64,000 nt of DNA from Actinostola sp. cb2023 (Eukaryota; Cnidaria; Anthozoa; Actiniaria; Actinostolidae): NCBI GenBank assembly GCA_033675265.1, contig JAUJYZ010001465.1, forward strand, positions 124,001 through 188,000, given 5' to 3'. The notes beneath the pieces are model-generated. The model searched no databases, was not told the origin of the DNA, and worked only from the letters and a program-made list of their open reading frames with translations. Both the position numbers and the translations under genes were made by a program. The first letter of the stretch is position 1. Every line of letters begins with the position of its first letter. Positions 1 to 10,239 of the stretch are shown in pieces.

Positions 1-174
1 ATACGTCGGCTTTCTAAGTTGGCGTTTGTTGCTCCCGCTACACCGTCCTGACGAGTTCCAAAAGAACGAAACAGCTGTCTACGGTTGCCGATCCTGGCTC
101 TCTCTTGTTCTATCATGTTGGTGTTGTGTTAAGCTTTTTATTTCTACGTAGTATCAGCCTTTCTTGAATTTCAT
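1..174. repeat. Direct repeat, copy 1 (cut by window edge)
   Basis: Bases 1-174 match 1192-1366 with only about two differences, so a unit of at least 174 bp is repeated directly with a 1,191-bp period. The start of the first copy lies outside the window. Whether this is a pair of terminal repeats or a tandem duplication cannot be decided from here. Confidence 0.8.
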
Positions 175-184
175 GTTTGCCATA

Positions 185-862
185 TGTATCGTGAAGCTAG
201 GAACGCTTAAGAATCATAATATCTCACAATATATTTTATCTAAAGAGTTACCATAGTAACGCTACGCGAACTGGAATCTTTGTACATTTCCTGTACAAAC
301 GAACTAAGTCTTATGTCAGCAGTGACCAATACAAGTTTACTCAGTCAACAAGCTGAACAAATACAGCTAAACGTACTTCTCATGAACTTAGCATTTCTAA
401 AGAATAATTACTTGACCTAAGACCTTGCGCAGTAGAGTACAAACTGCAATGCCACGTATATGTTTACCAACTTAATCAGTTACAAGATCTGAGTCTTCAG
501 ACTCATACAGTTGATAACTATCGAAGTATATCCATATTTCAGTATTCTATTATTATCCAATTGTCAGATGCTCTTACTAGCAATCAAAATAACATTGGAT
601 AATCTCTTTATCAAACAGTAGAGTCAAATCTAATCTTAAAGCAAATACGCGTAGATTATGCATTTATTCTGACACGTGACCTATTAGCGTATGCAGTAAG
701 TTTGACAATGAGATCGTTATAAAAGAACACAACAGTCAGTATGACTTATCCTTCAGTTCAGCTTCACCTAGAACACAACTGTTAATCGATGTAACTCAAG
801 TCCCAGAGCTTCCAATAAAGACCAGTACCACAACCAACTCTCTACTGTTTAAGCTATTCTTG
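185..862. mobile_element. Old solo LTR-like element, relative of the LTR at 3313-4078
   Basis: Bases 420-850 align with 3570-4050 over several blocks, such as the shared block around GATAACTATCGAAGTATA, and both begin with TGTA and a GAAGCT motif. CATA flanks both sides of the proposed element, but this short duplication is weak. The sequence interrupts the unit that begins at base 1. No coding capacity is seen. The relation to the other LTR is clear; the exact ends are uncertain. Confidence 0.5.
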
Positions 863-1191
863 CATATGTATAGCTGATTAGATATTTTACAGATCCTACG
901 TATACCTACAGCATTTTCGTTCACGGTTCCTTCTTTTCTAGTTTATATTTTCATGTTTTGGACCGTAGGTCTTCTTAGATCCGACCTGCTGTACATTTTT
1001 AGCATAGTTTGTCTATATGCATTCGGTGTAGGATTGGTTTTGTCCATCCACACCTAGGTTTAACACAACACCGACATGATATTTTGGTTTCTTGCCCTTT
1101 GGACCATATTACCGCACGTGTTGTGCTGTGAGCCAATCGGCGGGTTTCTAATTTTGAGCTGGTTGAGTTTCAGAGTCGATGCGCAAGTAAC

Positions 1192-1366
1192 ATACGTCGG
1201 CTTTCTAAGTTGGCGTTTGTTGCTCCCGCTACACCGTACTGACGAGTTCCAAAAGAACGAAACAGCTGTCTACGGTTGCCGATCCTGGCTCTCTCTTGCT
1301 CTATCATGTTGGTGTTGTGTTAAGCTTTTTATTTCTACGTAGTATCAGCCTTTCTTGAATTTCATG
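1192..1366. repeat. Direct repeat, copy 2
   Basis: Second copy of the 174-bp repeat that opens the window, almost identical to it. It ends where the two sequences diverge, just before the AT-rich spacer ahead of the THAP reading frame. Confidence 0.8.
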
Positions 1367-1502
1367 TTTACTAATAAAATGACGGGGAGTGAAACTAAGA
1401 TCATGTGATCGATTCTCAGCCAATCAGAGAAGAGAATCATGGAAATCCTTTGTAACATGCTCGTAGCGTTACTTTTGGTCAGCAGTTAATCGCTGACAGC
1501 TA

Positions 1503-2330
1503 TCAAAACATTACTCTCCCTCCCCGTATGTCTGTAACTGACAGCAAGACAAGTCCTTTAGTACCTTTGTAGGCAAGCACAATCAACAACAACAACAACA
1601 ATAAACTCATTTCGTAAGCAGCATCCTTGACTAGATTGTAGCACATCATAAAGGCTTCAAAGTCAGGAAATCCTGTATAGAATGTAATGTCATGTGGACT
1701 GTCTTTGTATTTCTCAATATTAAATGTGGCTGTTTTCTCAATAGTAGTGTTTAAATGTTTGATTTCTCTTATAAATTGTTCACTTCTTTCTTCCAATTCC
1801 TTGATTTCTATTGCAGATTGCTCACATTTTTCTGATTCAATGTTCTCTTTCCTAATACTTTCAATGTCATTTAATAGTTGGTCTATCCCCACTCTGGTTA
1901 AGTCAGTTTGGCAGCCTTTGCATGTATCGTCATACTGGATGTGCTGATCTTTGATTTGGACTTCGGGGTTCAATGGCAATATATCTTCAATCAAATCACT
2001 GTCTTGTGCAGTCTCTGCAGTCAATCTTTTCTTCTTTTGAGGCACTGCTTGGATAACTTCATGTCTTATAATTTCTCGTCTTTGCTTCTTTTCCTTGCTC
2101 CATGGAAAGATTGAAGGTAGATGACTTCTACTTAGCTTTTCGCCTCCTTCGAAATGTGCCGAACAAACTCGAGTGTTTTCAGACTCAACTTTCAGTGTTT
2201 CGTTCCTCAAAAGAACTTTGTAGTTCTTCCTAAGATTTTTGTCCTTTGGTATTTTATAATAATGTAGGTTTGGGGAGTTTCGAAAGTTATTTGTACAGCC
2301 AGGAACGCAGCAGTTGTAATGATGAGGCAT
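1503..2330 (-). CDS. THAP-domain protein, probably a truncated THAP-type (ISL2EU/HARBI1-like) transposase
   Basis: I place the start at an internal ATG (2330) because THAP domains sit at the extreme N-terminus; the frame stays open a further 54 bases upstream. The THAP zinc motif is visible as C8-x3-C12 followed by C56-x2-H59, with the usual hydrophobic close LPSIFPW around residues 71-77. A charged, probably coiled-coil segment follows at about residues 150-205. Near residue 217 there is a phrase, FYTGFPDFEAFMMCYNLV, that resembles the segment ahead of the DDE_Tnp_4 nuclease in THAP-type DNA transposons. The nuclease itself is missing: the frame runs into a leucine-rich tail and stops. It is therefore either a 5' exon of a longer gene or a truncated element. 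A domesticated THAP protein is possible but less likely. Confidence 0.7.
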   Translation of the reverse strand: MPHHYNCCVPGCTNNFRNSPNLHYYKIPKDKNLRKNYKVLLRNETLKVESENTRVCSAHFEGGEKLSRSHLPSIFPWSKEKKQRREIIRHEVIQAVPQKKKRLTAETAQDSDLIEDILPLNPEVQIKDQHIQYDDTCKGCQTDLTRVGIDQLLNDIESIRKENIESEKCEQSAIEIKELEERSEQFIREIKHLNTTIEKTATFNIEKYKDSPHDITFYTGFPDFEAFMMCYNLVKDAAYEMSLLLLLLLIVLAYKGTKGLVLLSVTDIRGGRVMF

Positions 2331-2545
2331 GTTCTTACCAACAAAACTTTCAAGATGGCGTCTCTGTCCATCCGAACGATCCATAGACGCATTGCGGTCG
2401 CAGTTCGAACCTAGTCTCCAGCTCGTTTTGTTACCGGCGAATTGATAGGGCTATCTTTTTGTCTTTCTTTGTGTCCTGTGATTTAGAATGTTAGAATGGC
2501 CAGACTCCTTGGTCGAAGTATTCGTCCGTGTCATTTTTCTCGAAC
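2331..2545. other. Spacer between THAP ORF and Penelope-like element
   Basis: No coding or repeat structure is seen. On the plus strand it contains AAGATGGCG, an ATG-like context that is probably chance. Confidence 0.4.
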
Positions 2546-2558
2546 ATATTAATTTGTA

Positions 2559-2880
2559 CATAATGTTATAAATATAAAGGAAATTATGGCGACGTTTCGG
2601 TGTCGACTAGGCACCATTATCAAGCGAAATGAGTAGAAAGTCAATGTCATCAATTTTAAAAGAGTATAACAGTAAATTAGCATAGCACTAAGTAAATAGT
2701 TTGGCCCTTAGGGAATCAGATTGTACATTAAGAGTAGGTCGTCTTTCTCTAATTAAAAGCATTTCATAGAGTAAACAATCAAATTTACTCTTGCACTTTT
2801 TTAGGATCTTAAAGTTATTATTAATGTCCCTTGGGACAATGTCATGATCCATCCTATAGTGCTTGCCGATGCTGGAAGTT
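2559..2880 (-). repeat. Left (inverted) pLTR of the Penelope-like element
   Basis: Reverse complement of the right end of the element. It includes the last part of the coding region: an ORF on the minus strand at 2688-2888 repeats the C-terminal residues found at 5110-5180 and 5650-5787. It preserves the uninterrupted site into which the MITE inserted in the right copy. Confidence 0.88.
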
Positions 2881-3312
2881 CTAGACAAGTCCGAGTACCT
2901 TAGATTATTGATGAATGCATCTGTGAATCACTCCACCAAGTTCAGAGTTGTAGACCCTGAAAGACCCAAAACCAGGGGTAGACCACCTAAGTATTGCCAT
3001 CCTCTACTGCAAAAAGAAAAGATTCTTACTTCCATAGTGCAGATAATCCTTCCAAAGTCGATCGCTGATTCTGTCCGTCCAAAAGGATCCAGGCTTGCAC
3101 ATCTGTACGGTCTACCCAAAACCCACAAGGAAACCCTCGCCATGCGTCCCATATTACCTGGTACTTCAACTTACAATTTTGCCTTGTCAAAGTGGCTCGA
3201 GGAAAGATTAAAGCCCTTGTCCTATAACCAGTACACTATAAGTGATATTTTCAAGTTTGCAGAAGAAATCCGTACTCTAACAATCAATAGTGGTGAAATG
3301 TTGATATCATAC

Positions 3313-4078
3313 TGTAGAGAAGCTATAATTCATATTTCATACAAGAAACTAAGATTATCTAGAATATAGAATATCCACAAGATTCATGTTAGTTTTCAAG
3401 CTAGTTACCATAGCAACACGTCAAAAGTCGAATCTGGAATAATCCAATAACATCTCATACAACAGTTCAATTAACACGTACGTCCAATATTCTAAGCTTA
3501 ATTCACAAGTACAAATCTCATCTAATAAGTGTCACACAGCTGATGTATTTCCCAGCAACATTGCAATAACAACTCTTATGTCTTGCGCAGTAGAGAACAA
3601 AGCACAAAGACACACATCATGTTTACTAAGATAATAAGTTACAGAATTCGAGTCTTCAAACTCATGTAGTTTGATAACTATCGAAGTATACTCGGATTTC
3701 AGTATTCTGTTATTATCCAGATTTACGATGCTTTCTATAGCCATAGAAATCATATTGAATAGACTATGTATAAACTTGTACTTTTGGGATTGCTTTCAAA
3801 TATTCGTACGCCTAGTTATGTATTATTCTGACGTATAACGTTAACGTATTAGCATATGACGCTATTATAAATATAGTGCACAAAGAGGTTGCACTTCACT
3901 TCACTTCAGAGAGGACACACAGTTGACTTCAGTCATGTGAACAGTTGAGAGTCGAACCATGACTTGAGAACAACAACCGATAGTTAACCAGGAAAGACCA
4001 ATGTAATCCAGTCCAGAGAGCTTCTAATAAACATCTTGTGCCAACCATCAAGCCTACCGAATATCAACTAGATCACAA
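3313..4078. mobile_element. Solo LTR inserted in the Penelope-like RT
   Basis: TCATAC occurs directly before (3307-3312) and directly after (4079-4084), a 6-bp (or shorter) target duplication. The element begins TGTAGAGAAG and has no coding sequence. A TATA-like TATAAATATA lies near 3866 and an AATAAA-like signal near 4026, both usual in LTRs. Internal blocks match the LTR-like sequence at 420-850. RT coding sequence resumes in frame right after the duplication. Confidence 0.85.
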
Positions 4079-5179
4079 TCATACGATGTCGCCTCATTAT
4101 TCACAAACGTCCCGCTGGATGAAACCATAGAGATACTAGTAAACAGAGCCTTCGAAAGAAATTGGTTCAATGCTACTCATGGCCTAAATTTAAGCAGAAC
4201 GGACCTTGTCGACCTTCTTAACATCGCTACTAAAGACCAACTGTTTCAACTAAATGGAACATTATATGAACAGATCGACGGAGTCGCTATGGATTCCCCG
4301 CTCGGGCCTCTACTATAGCCAACGTGTTTTTGTGCTCAATCGAAGATACCCTCCAGCTTGATGGAAAAATGCCCGCATACTACCGGAGGTACGTTGATGA
4401 CACCCTTGTAATAATGCCGAGTACAGTAGAAGCCAACGAATTCTTGGACGACCTCAATCGATGCCACACCTCTCTAAAGTTCACTATGGAAATAGAGAAC
4501 AATGGCATGCTCCCCTTTTTCGGCATGCAACTGCTAAACGTCACACAGATCTCATCATATTGAGACAAAAGTTTACATCAAACCTACTAACACCGGTCTT
4601 CTCCTACACCACGAAAGCCATGTTGATGAACGTTATAAACGCGGCCTAGTAACAACAATGCTCGATCGGGCATATCGCCTATCATCTTCATGGCCTTTCT
4701 TTATTGAGGAATGCGACCGCCTAAAAGTAATGTTCTTGCGTCTTAAGTATCCCCATGACTTAATCAACACCGCTATCAAACGGTTTGTAGACGCAAAACT
4801 CAGTCAACAACCAAATATGCCAGGAGCCGATGAACCAGATGAAAACATCAGAATTACCAATGATACTATTTAAAGACCAACGATCAGCTGATGTCGTTCG
4901 AAGGAAACTACAAGACCTAAGCCACAAGATAAACACCACCGTACAACCAGTCTTTGTGAGCCGTAAGCTAAACGAATCGCTTAAAGTGCAAGAAAATAAA
5001 CCACTTATCATCAACCAACAACGAGTGGTTTATAATTTCCAATGTGACTCGTGTGATGCGAGTTATGTAGGGTACACCTACAGACACCTGCACGAGCGCA
5101 GCGAAGAACACAGAGGCATGTCTTCCAGCATCGGCAAGCACTATAGGATGGATCATGACATTGTCCCAAGAGACATTAA

Positions 5180-5649
5180 GTAGCGTTCCGTGTAAGAACG
5201 ATAGCATGAACGGCATAGGAATGTAAAAGGTGTTAATTTTCCATTCTTCTTTCTTGCAATTTCATTGGTTCATACTCATGCATAAATTCAATAGAAACCC
5301 AACCAAGGAATACATTAAATTAGATAACTTTTGAGAATTTAATTCACTTTTAATCAAACTAACTGGTTTGATTTTAAAGAAAATTGTGTGTGAGGAAAGT
5401 TCTCAAATTTGTGAATTAAATAGCCATTGTCTTCCCTCTTTTCTATTGCATGGCTGCATTGCGTTCTCCTTCAGTTTTCACAGTAAAAATGGCCAACTGC
5501 ACACAGTTTCCTCTATTTTCTCCTTGTAACTTTGATAGTTGGTCTCTGAGACAGCATGTTAGTACACATATTCAAGCAAAATCGTGTGTGAGGCGAGCTC
5601 AATGCCGCAGTCTATTGTCTTTTGCTATCGTTCTTACGCGGAACGTTAC
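5180..5649. mobile_element. TTAA-type (piggyBac-like) MITE, 470 bp, inside the GIY-YIG region
   Basis: TTAA flanks both ends (5176-5179 and 5650-5653). The ends are inverted: GTAGCGTTCCGTGTAAGAAC on the left pairs with the reverse complement of the right end, with about 25 of 28 positions identical. The empty site, with one TTAA, is preserved in the inverted pLTR copy near 2825, proving the insertion. No coding capacity. An internal hairpin is present around 5355-5375. Confidence 0.92.
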
Positions 5650-5948
5650 TTAATAATAACTTTAAGAGTCCTAAAAAAGTGCAAGAGTAAATTTGATTGT
5701 TTACTCTATGAAATGCTTTTAATTAGAGAAAGACGACCTACTCTTAATGTACAATCTGATTCCCTAAGGGCCAAACTATTTACTTAGTGCTATGCTAATT
5801 TACTGTTATACTCTTAATTGATGACATTGACTTTCTACTCATTTCGCTTGATAATGGTGCCTAGTCGACACCGAAACGTCGCCATAATTTCCTTTATATT
5901 TATAACATTATGTACATCTAAATCGTTACTGATAAATATTAATTTGTA

Positions 5949-6301
5949 AAGCTTTTTTCCAAACGTCCAGTCATTCTCTGTATTCCGCACACATATACAT
6001 TGCTCATAGGAAAATAACCCAGTCCTATAGATTCGAATAATATTTAAAAAAACAATATTCAGAATTTTGGGACGGCAACGAACTTTTCGCTGAAATCTGA
6101 CGAGTCTGGAATTTCACTTCCGCTAATTATTATTCATCAGCCTCGTTTACGTTTGCACAGAAAAATAGTAAAAGTGTGATAAGTCGCTAGGTGAGCGACC
6201 TCCAGGGTAAAAGAGCGAAAACAGCGACTTATGGAATCAGTCTACATACAGTCATTCTCAAAAAGGTTGTCCAGATGAAAAGACTACAATACTACAATAA
6301 A
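5949..6301. other. Non-coding stretch
   Basis: No gene, repeat boundary or RNA is recognised here. Confidence 0.4.
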
Positions 6302-6451
6302 GTCACGTGATTCATTATGTTTTCAATTTCTGCGCGCAGAACTGCGAGTTGATACCAGTGGCATTGCATTCAGTTCTCTCAATGCCGTGTACTTTTGCAT
6401 CTCAAATTGAAATTCCATGCGAGGTAATTGAATACATAATGAATCACATGT
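6302..6451. mobile_element. Short MITE with 25-bp inverted ends
   Basis: CACGTGATTCATTATGT at about 6303 is repeated in inverted form at 6432-6450, and the pairing extends through an AATTGAA segment to about 25 bp. The interior is non-coding and includes an alternating GCGCGC core. No target duplication could be fixed. Confidence 0.6.
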
Positions 6452-6460
6452 AATAAATTT

Positions 6461-6636
6461 AACCATAAATGTAATAACTGATCAACCATAAATGTAATAA
6501 CATTGAACCATAAATGTAATAAATTTAACCATAAATGTAATAAACCGACCAACCATAAATGTAATACATTTTAACCATAAATGTAATAGCCCCGATCAAC
6601 CATAAATGTAATAACATTGAACCATAAATGTAATAA
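6461..6636. repeat. Regularly spaced 17-bp repeat, eight copies
   Basis: The core AACCATAAATGTAATA(A) starts at 6461, 6484, 6506, 6527, 6551, 6573, 6598 and 6620. The intervals are 21-25 bp and the spacers of 4-8 bp vary in sequence. The core is almost invariant while the spacers differ. Confidence 0.9.
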
Positions 6637-6639
6637 ACA

Positions 6640-7284
6640 TATATACCACTCACAACGATTACAAACACCATGCAATGTTTTTTTTTGAATTACAGTCGTT
6701 TCGCTTCTAAATTAAAACTTAAATTCGCCTCCAGTCGTTTCGCTTCTAAAACTTTTCGCCTCCAAGTCCGTTCGCTTTAAAAAAAATATACTTCCTAATA
6801 ATCTTGCATGGTCCGTTCGCTTCTAAGGAAGGCTTGATCCCGGCGTTTGATATACTTATTGATCAGATAGATGTCCGAACTGACTACCGATTTTGGAAAA
6901 TACTGTACAAATACGCGAAATACGTGTATACTATAACATAAGAGTTTTAAGAATTGGACAGTAATCATTTGTATTTCCCTAACATAAGAAGAACTGGACA
7001 GTGAGTAATTGACCTTTACAGTCAAGTTATTCGCTTCGAGTTTGCGTTGAAATTCAAAATAAGAATGAATTCACTACTCGAATTCTGATTGGGTTATTAA
7101 ACAATTGGCCCGTCCTTATATAGACATGCTCCAAGCTTCGCATCTGGCAAGGAATTGTAAACATTGGTGACGCTACTGATCATTCAAGTCACACAACACT
7201 CTACTAACAAAGCTTTCGCTTCCAAAGAGTAAACTCAAATAACGCTTGGAATATACTATTATTTTCTTTCTTATCTTCAAAACA
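6640..7284. other. Non-coding stretch with TTCGCTTCTAA motifs
   Basis: Between 6690 and 6830 the phrase CGTTTCGCTTCTAA and variants recur about five times. Otherwise nothing is recognised. Confidence 0.4.
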
Positions 7285-8536
7285 AGACGCTCAATGAGCG
7301 TACACTCGGGCTTATGAAAAGGACAATGTCAGTTGCGTGAGGAGAGACCTGACAATGACTGACAGTTGCGTGACGAGGGAGACTATATGTCTGCCAGATG
7401 GAGGGCTATACGATCTCGATTTACGAACTATTGACCTTGCTTTCCTTAAATGCTTTGATGTAGTTTTGAAGTACGATTTTTACGATTCCTTTTCCTTCTG
7501 AATTTTTCAAACGTGGAATAAAATAAACATCCATCATGAGTTACTGAAAATAACTCGACTGGCTCGACTGTTTGCATGACTTCTGTACATATAGCTTTCT
7601 GTCAATAGATGGAGTTATACATGACCGGCGTTGGTCGTGAGTTTAATTATAATGAAACCACGGCGTGACGGCAGTCATGCAGCAAGCACTGATCCCAAAT
7701 TTCGTACATTGATCTTGCTCATGTTAAAACAATGATTGCATGATCGTGTTTAAAAGGAAGTGATCGATGGTTCGACTTCGCCATACAACATAGGCTCATC
7801 GTAAAGTCCATTCAGAACTAGGAATTTCATTCGAAGTTATGCCCAAATTTCGTACATTGACCTTGCTTAGTCCGTGGCGTTGATGACGGCCTATTTGCTT
7901 TGATGAAGTTTTGAAGTACGATTTTTACGATTCCTTTTCCTTCCGAATGTTCAAAAACATGGAATAAAATAAACTTCAATCATTATATTTCTCAGAAATG
8001 TGTTTCATTTTATTGTTGGATACCTTTTAAACGGGTTTTTGAAACCACGGCGTGACGGCAGTCATGCAGCAAGCACTGATCCCAAATTTCGTAGACTTCG
8101 TACATTGATCTTGCTCATGTTAAAACAATGATTGCATGATCGTGTTTAAAAGGAAGTAATCGATGGCTCGACTTCGCCATACAACATAGGCTCATCGTAA
8201 AGTCCATTCAGAACTAGGAATTTCATTCAGTCCAAGCTCTCCGTTATTATTTGGCTGTTTTAGTTTTCATTTCGGATTTCATTTGCTGTCGAAATTCGAA
8301 TATATCCAGGATGCTTCAAGTAATCGCTCGATGGGAACCCGCATATATTTTGGGACAGAGTGTAGCTTGCTTTCTTATCTGCTGAGTAATCTTGGAACTC
8401 GATACGATCACATACTTCGCATTTTTTGTACCGATAAGATCACATACTTCACATTTTGTGTCCTACGAAGAAAAATAATGATAGAAGAAAACGCATTTTC
8501 TAACTCGGGCTTCCTTCGGAAGGGCCCGAGTAATAA
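7285..8536 (+). mobile_element. Hairpin-ended element, copy A
   Basis: The left end is the palindrome ACGCTCAATGAGCGT followed by ACACTCGGGC. The right end is a strong hairpin (8503-8531) with arms ACTCGGGC and GCCCGAGT, then AATAA. Copy B at 25305-26995 is the same element in the other orientation. Inside, an approximately 390-450-bp stretch is duplicated in tandem (a segment near 7655 recurs near 8041). No transposase is seen, so it is non-autonomous. The hairpin at one end and the lack of full terminal inverted repeats suggest a rolling-circle (Helitron2/Helentron-like) element, but this is inference. Confidence 0.75.
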
Positions 8537-8847
8537 GCTGTAAAGAAAGTAAAGAAATCGCCCTATCACTTCGTATTACCGAGAGCGAGCCGAGAGCGGC
8601 GTACGTGCTCAACCGATTGCTTCGAATTCCTCATGATTGTCTGCATCGAGTTTCATCGATGTTTAGTTTCAGAAAATTCACCAATATTATTTATCACAGC
8701 TTTCATTCTGTCTTTCTAAACGGTCAGATGAAAGGTTCTGTAAGTGTTATTCAACTTTTAGGCCGATGTTTACGCCGAGATTCGCAACTACTCCAACCTG
8801 AACTGACTGAAGACAGCAAAAACAACGCTCGCTGATTTTAAACAACA

Positions 8848-9361
8848 AGACGCTCTACTAGCGTGAACTTGGGCTTCTTAATAAAGTTGTTTTGATAGAT
8901 TTTAAATGTGAAACCTAATAGCTTGTATCATCATACAGAAGTAGTTTTAGCCTACATGTATTACTTGCAGAATTTAAGTCACTCGTTGCGTGACTCAGTA
9001 GAGCATGCATACGTAATTAGATTCAACACTCACACTCCTACCTGACAGCTGCATGGCGAAGCACATTTCGATTACCTTGCAAGAAACGATTTCACAAACT
9101 CAATAAAATTACGATCGAGTTCTTACTAAGCCACAGACATCTGTTAGAAATACACTTTCAGACAGAAATGCAAGGCCAAAAAGTATTCTCTAGGATATTT
9201 GCATCCTTACTAAGCAGTATTAATGAACGACTCGACTGGCTCGAGCAAGGGAGCACGGCAAAATCCTTTTTGAATGCTGCTGGTGATTTGATTTATCGTT
9301 ACGTACGTCTGCCATCTTGAATTTCGTTGATAAGCTGCTGACCACAACTTCTGTATACTCA

Positions 9362-9392
<31 letters not shown>

Positions 9393-9495
9393 GCGCATGC
9401 GCTATGGTGACCATGCAGATTTGGCGTAGAAACACAAAAAGAATAACCGTCTGTAATCTTAAACTTGGGCATTCCACAGGAAGCCCAAGTAATGA
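8848..9495 (+). mobile_element. Hairpin-ended element, copy C
   Basis: The left end is ACGCTCTACTAGCGT followed by GAACTTGGGC. The right hairpin (9463-9490) has arms ACTTGGGC and GCCCAAGT, then AATGA. It has the same end architecture as copies A, B and D, but with a base pair changed in all three places. The interior differs from A/B and carries a U6 snRNA-like fragment. Confidence 0.7.
9354..9424 (+). pseudogene. U6 spliceosomal snRNA fragment
   Basis: TTGGAACGATACAGAGAAGA at 9365-9384, with its continuation ATTAGCATG, is the highly conserved central part of U6 snRNA, including the ACAGAGA box and the AGC triad. Homology begins at a TATACT-like segment on the left and weakens after GCATG, though a GCGC..GGTGAC..GCA pattern continues to about 9424. 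The U6 5' stem-loop is missing, so this is a fragment, not a functional gene. It sits inside hairpin-ended copy C. Confidence 0.8.
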
Positions 9496-10239
9496 GCTCC
9501 ATTTGGAGATACAAAAGCACGTAATGGGAAAACAAAAGCCCTCTAAGGGAATATATGAGCCTCTTCGGAGAATAAATCAGCCTCTTTTTTAATAATGTCA
9601 TTGCTTCTCTGGTTCAATGCTTTTGGGTCATCTTTATCATTTCCAGTAATTATCAAGGCTCAGAGCTTAAGATCGATCAGTACACAAACCGTTTCCTCTT
9701 ACAAGTAAGTTTGGTTTAGTATAATTTAATTTCAAGACTATTATGAGTACATGAACACATTGGCTCCGTCGCTGCGCATGTGTATCCGGGGAGCCGTTTT
9801 GCTCTCCGACACTACAGTTTACAGTAGAGTACATATTTTGGATTATCAAACCAAGAATAGCTTTTCATTAGTTTGCTTTCATGATCATGAGTTTAACCAG
9901 TTTTCATCGATCCGCTGCGATAATATCAGTGTATAAATAATACAATCGAGGGCTTGAGGTATAATTTATAGTCATCGTGAACCAAAATGAGAAAGAACAT
10001 TTGTTCTATCCTGAATGAAAAATGTCAGACACATACCATTCCGACATTCTGGACGTGTATTAGAATCGAGTATCAGAAATCATTTCAAAACTTGTCAAAG
10101 GTGATTTATTTTACTACAATATGCTACAGTACTGAAGGAAAACTTTTTAAAACTACCTAATTATGAGCATTTATATATGAGCGGACTCAAGGAGTTTTTG
10201 ATAATGATGCGACACATTAATTTGTGCGCTATGATGCGA
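9496..10239. other. Non-coding stretch
   Basis: Short chance frames only. Nothing recognisable. Confidence 0.4.

Larger units (their letters stand above)
2863..5787 (+). pseudogene. Penelope-like RT plus GIY-YIG endonuclease, broken
   Basis: Family: reverse transcriptase related to telomerase, with a C-terminal GIY-YIG nuclease that nicks the target. RT motifs are visible in pieces: LYGLPKTHK and the following RPI segment near 3100-3160; SLFTNVPLDETI after 4090; a GVAMDSPLGPL segment near 4280; the YVDD active-site box at 4390-4401. The GIY-YIG segment is at about 5023-5110, with a Cys-containing lead-in and a conserved E-H near its end. Breaks: the solo LTR at 3313-4078; a two-base shift with a stop near 4315; more frameshifts near 4530-4830; the MITE at 5180-5649. 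Ignoring the LTR and one copy of its duplication, the frame is continuous across that site, so the element was still open when the LTR landed. Confidence 0.85.
2559..5935 (+). mobile_element. Penelope-like retroelement with inverted terminal repeats and 13-bp target duplication
   Basis: The element is bounded by ATATTAATTTGTA at 2546-2558 and again at 5936-5948, a 13-bp target-site duplication. A terminal segment (about 2559-2880) reappears in inverted orientation at 5128-5925, as expected for Penelope-like pLTRs in tail-to-tail arrangement. Between them lie RT and GIY-YIG coding remnants on the plus strand. Two later insertions sit inside: a solo LTR at 3313-4078 and a TTAA-type MITE at 5180-5649. 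The coding part carries frameshifts and stops, so the copy is dead. Confidence 0.9.

Noticed and set aside
6461..6636. CRISPR-like array
   Set aside because: Spacers are only 4-8 bp, the genome is eukaryotic, and no cas genes are present.
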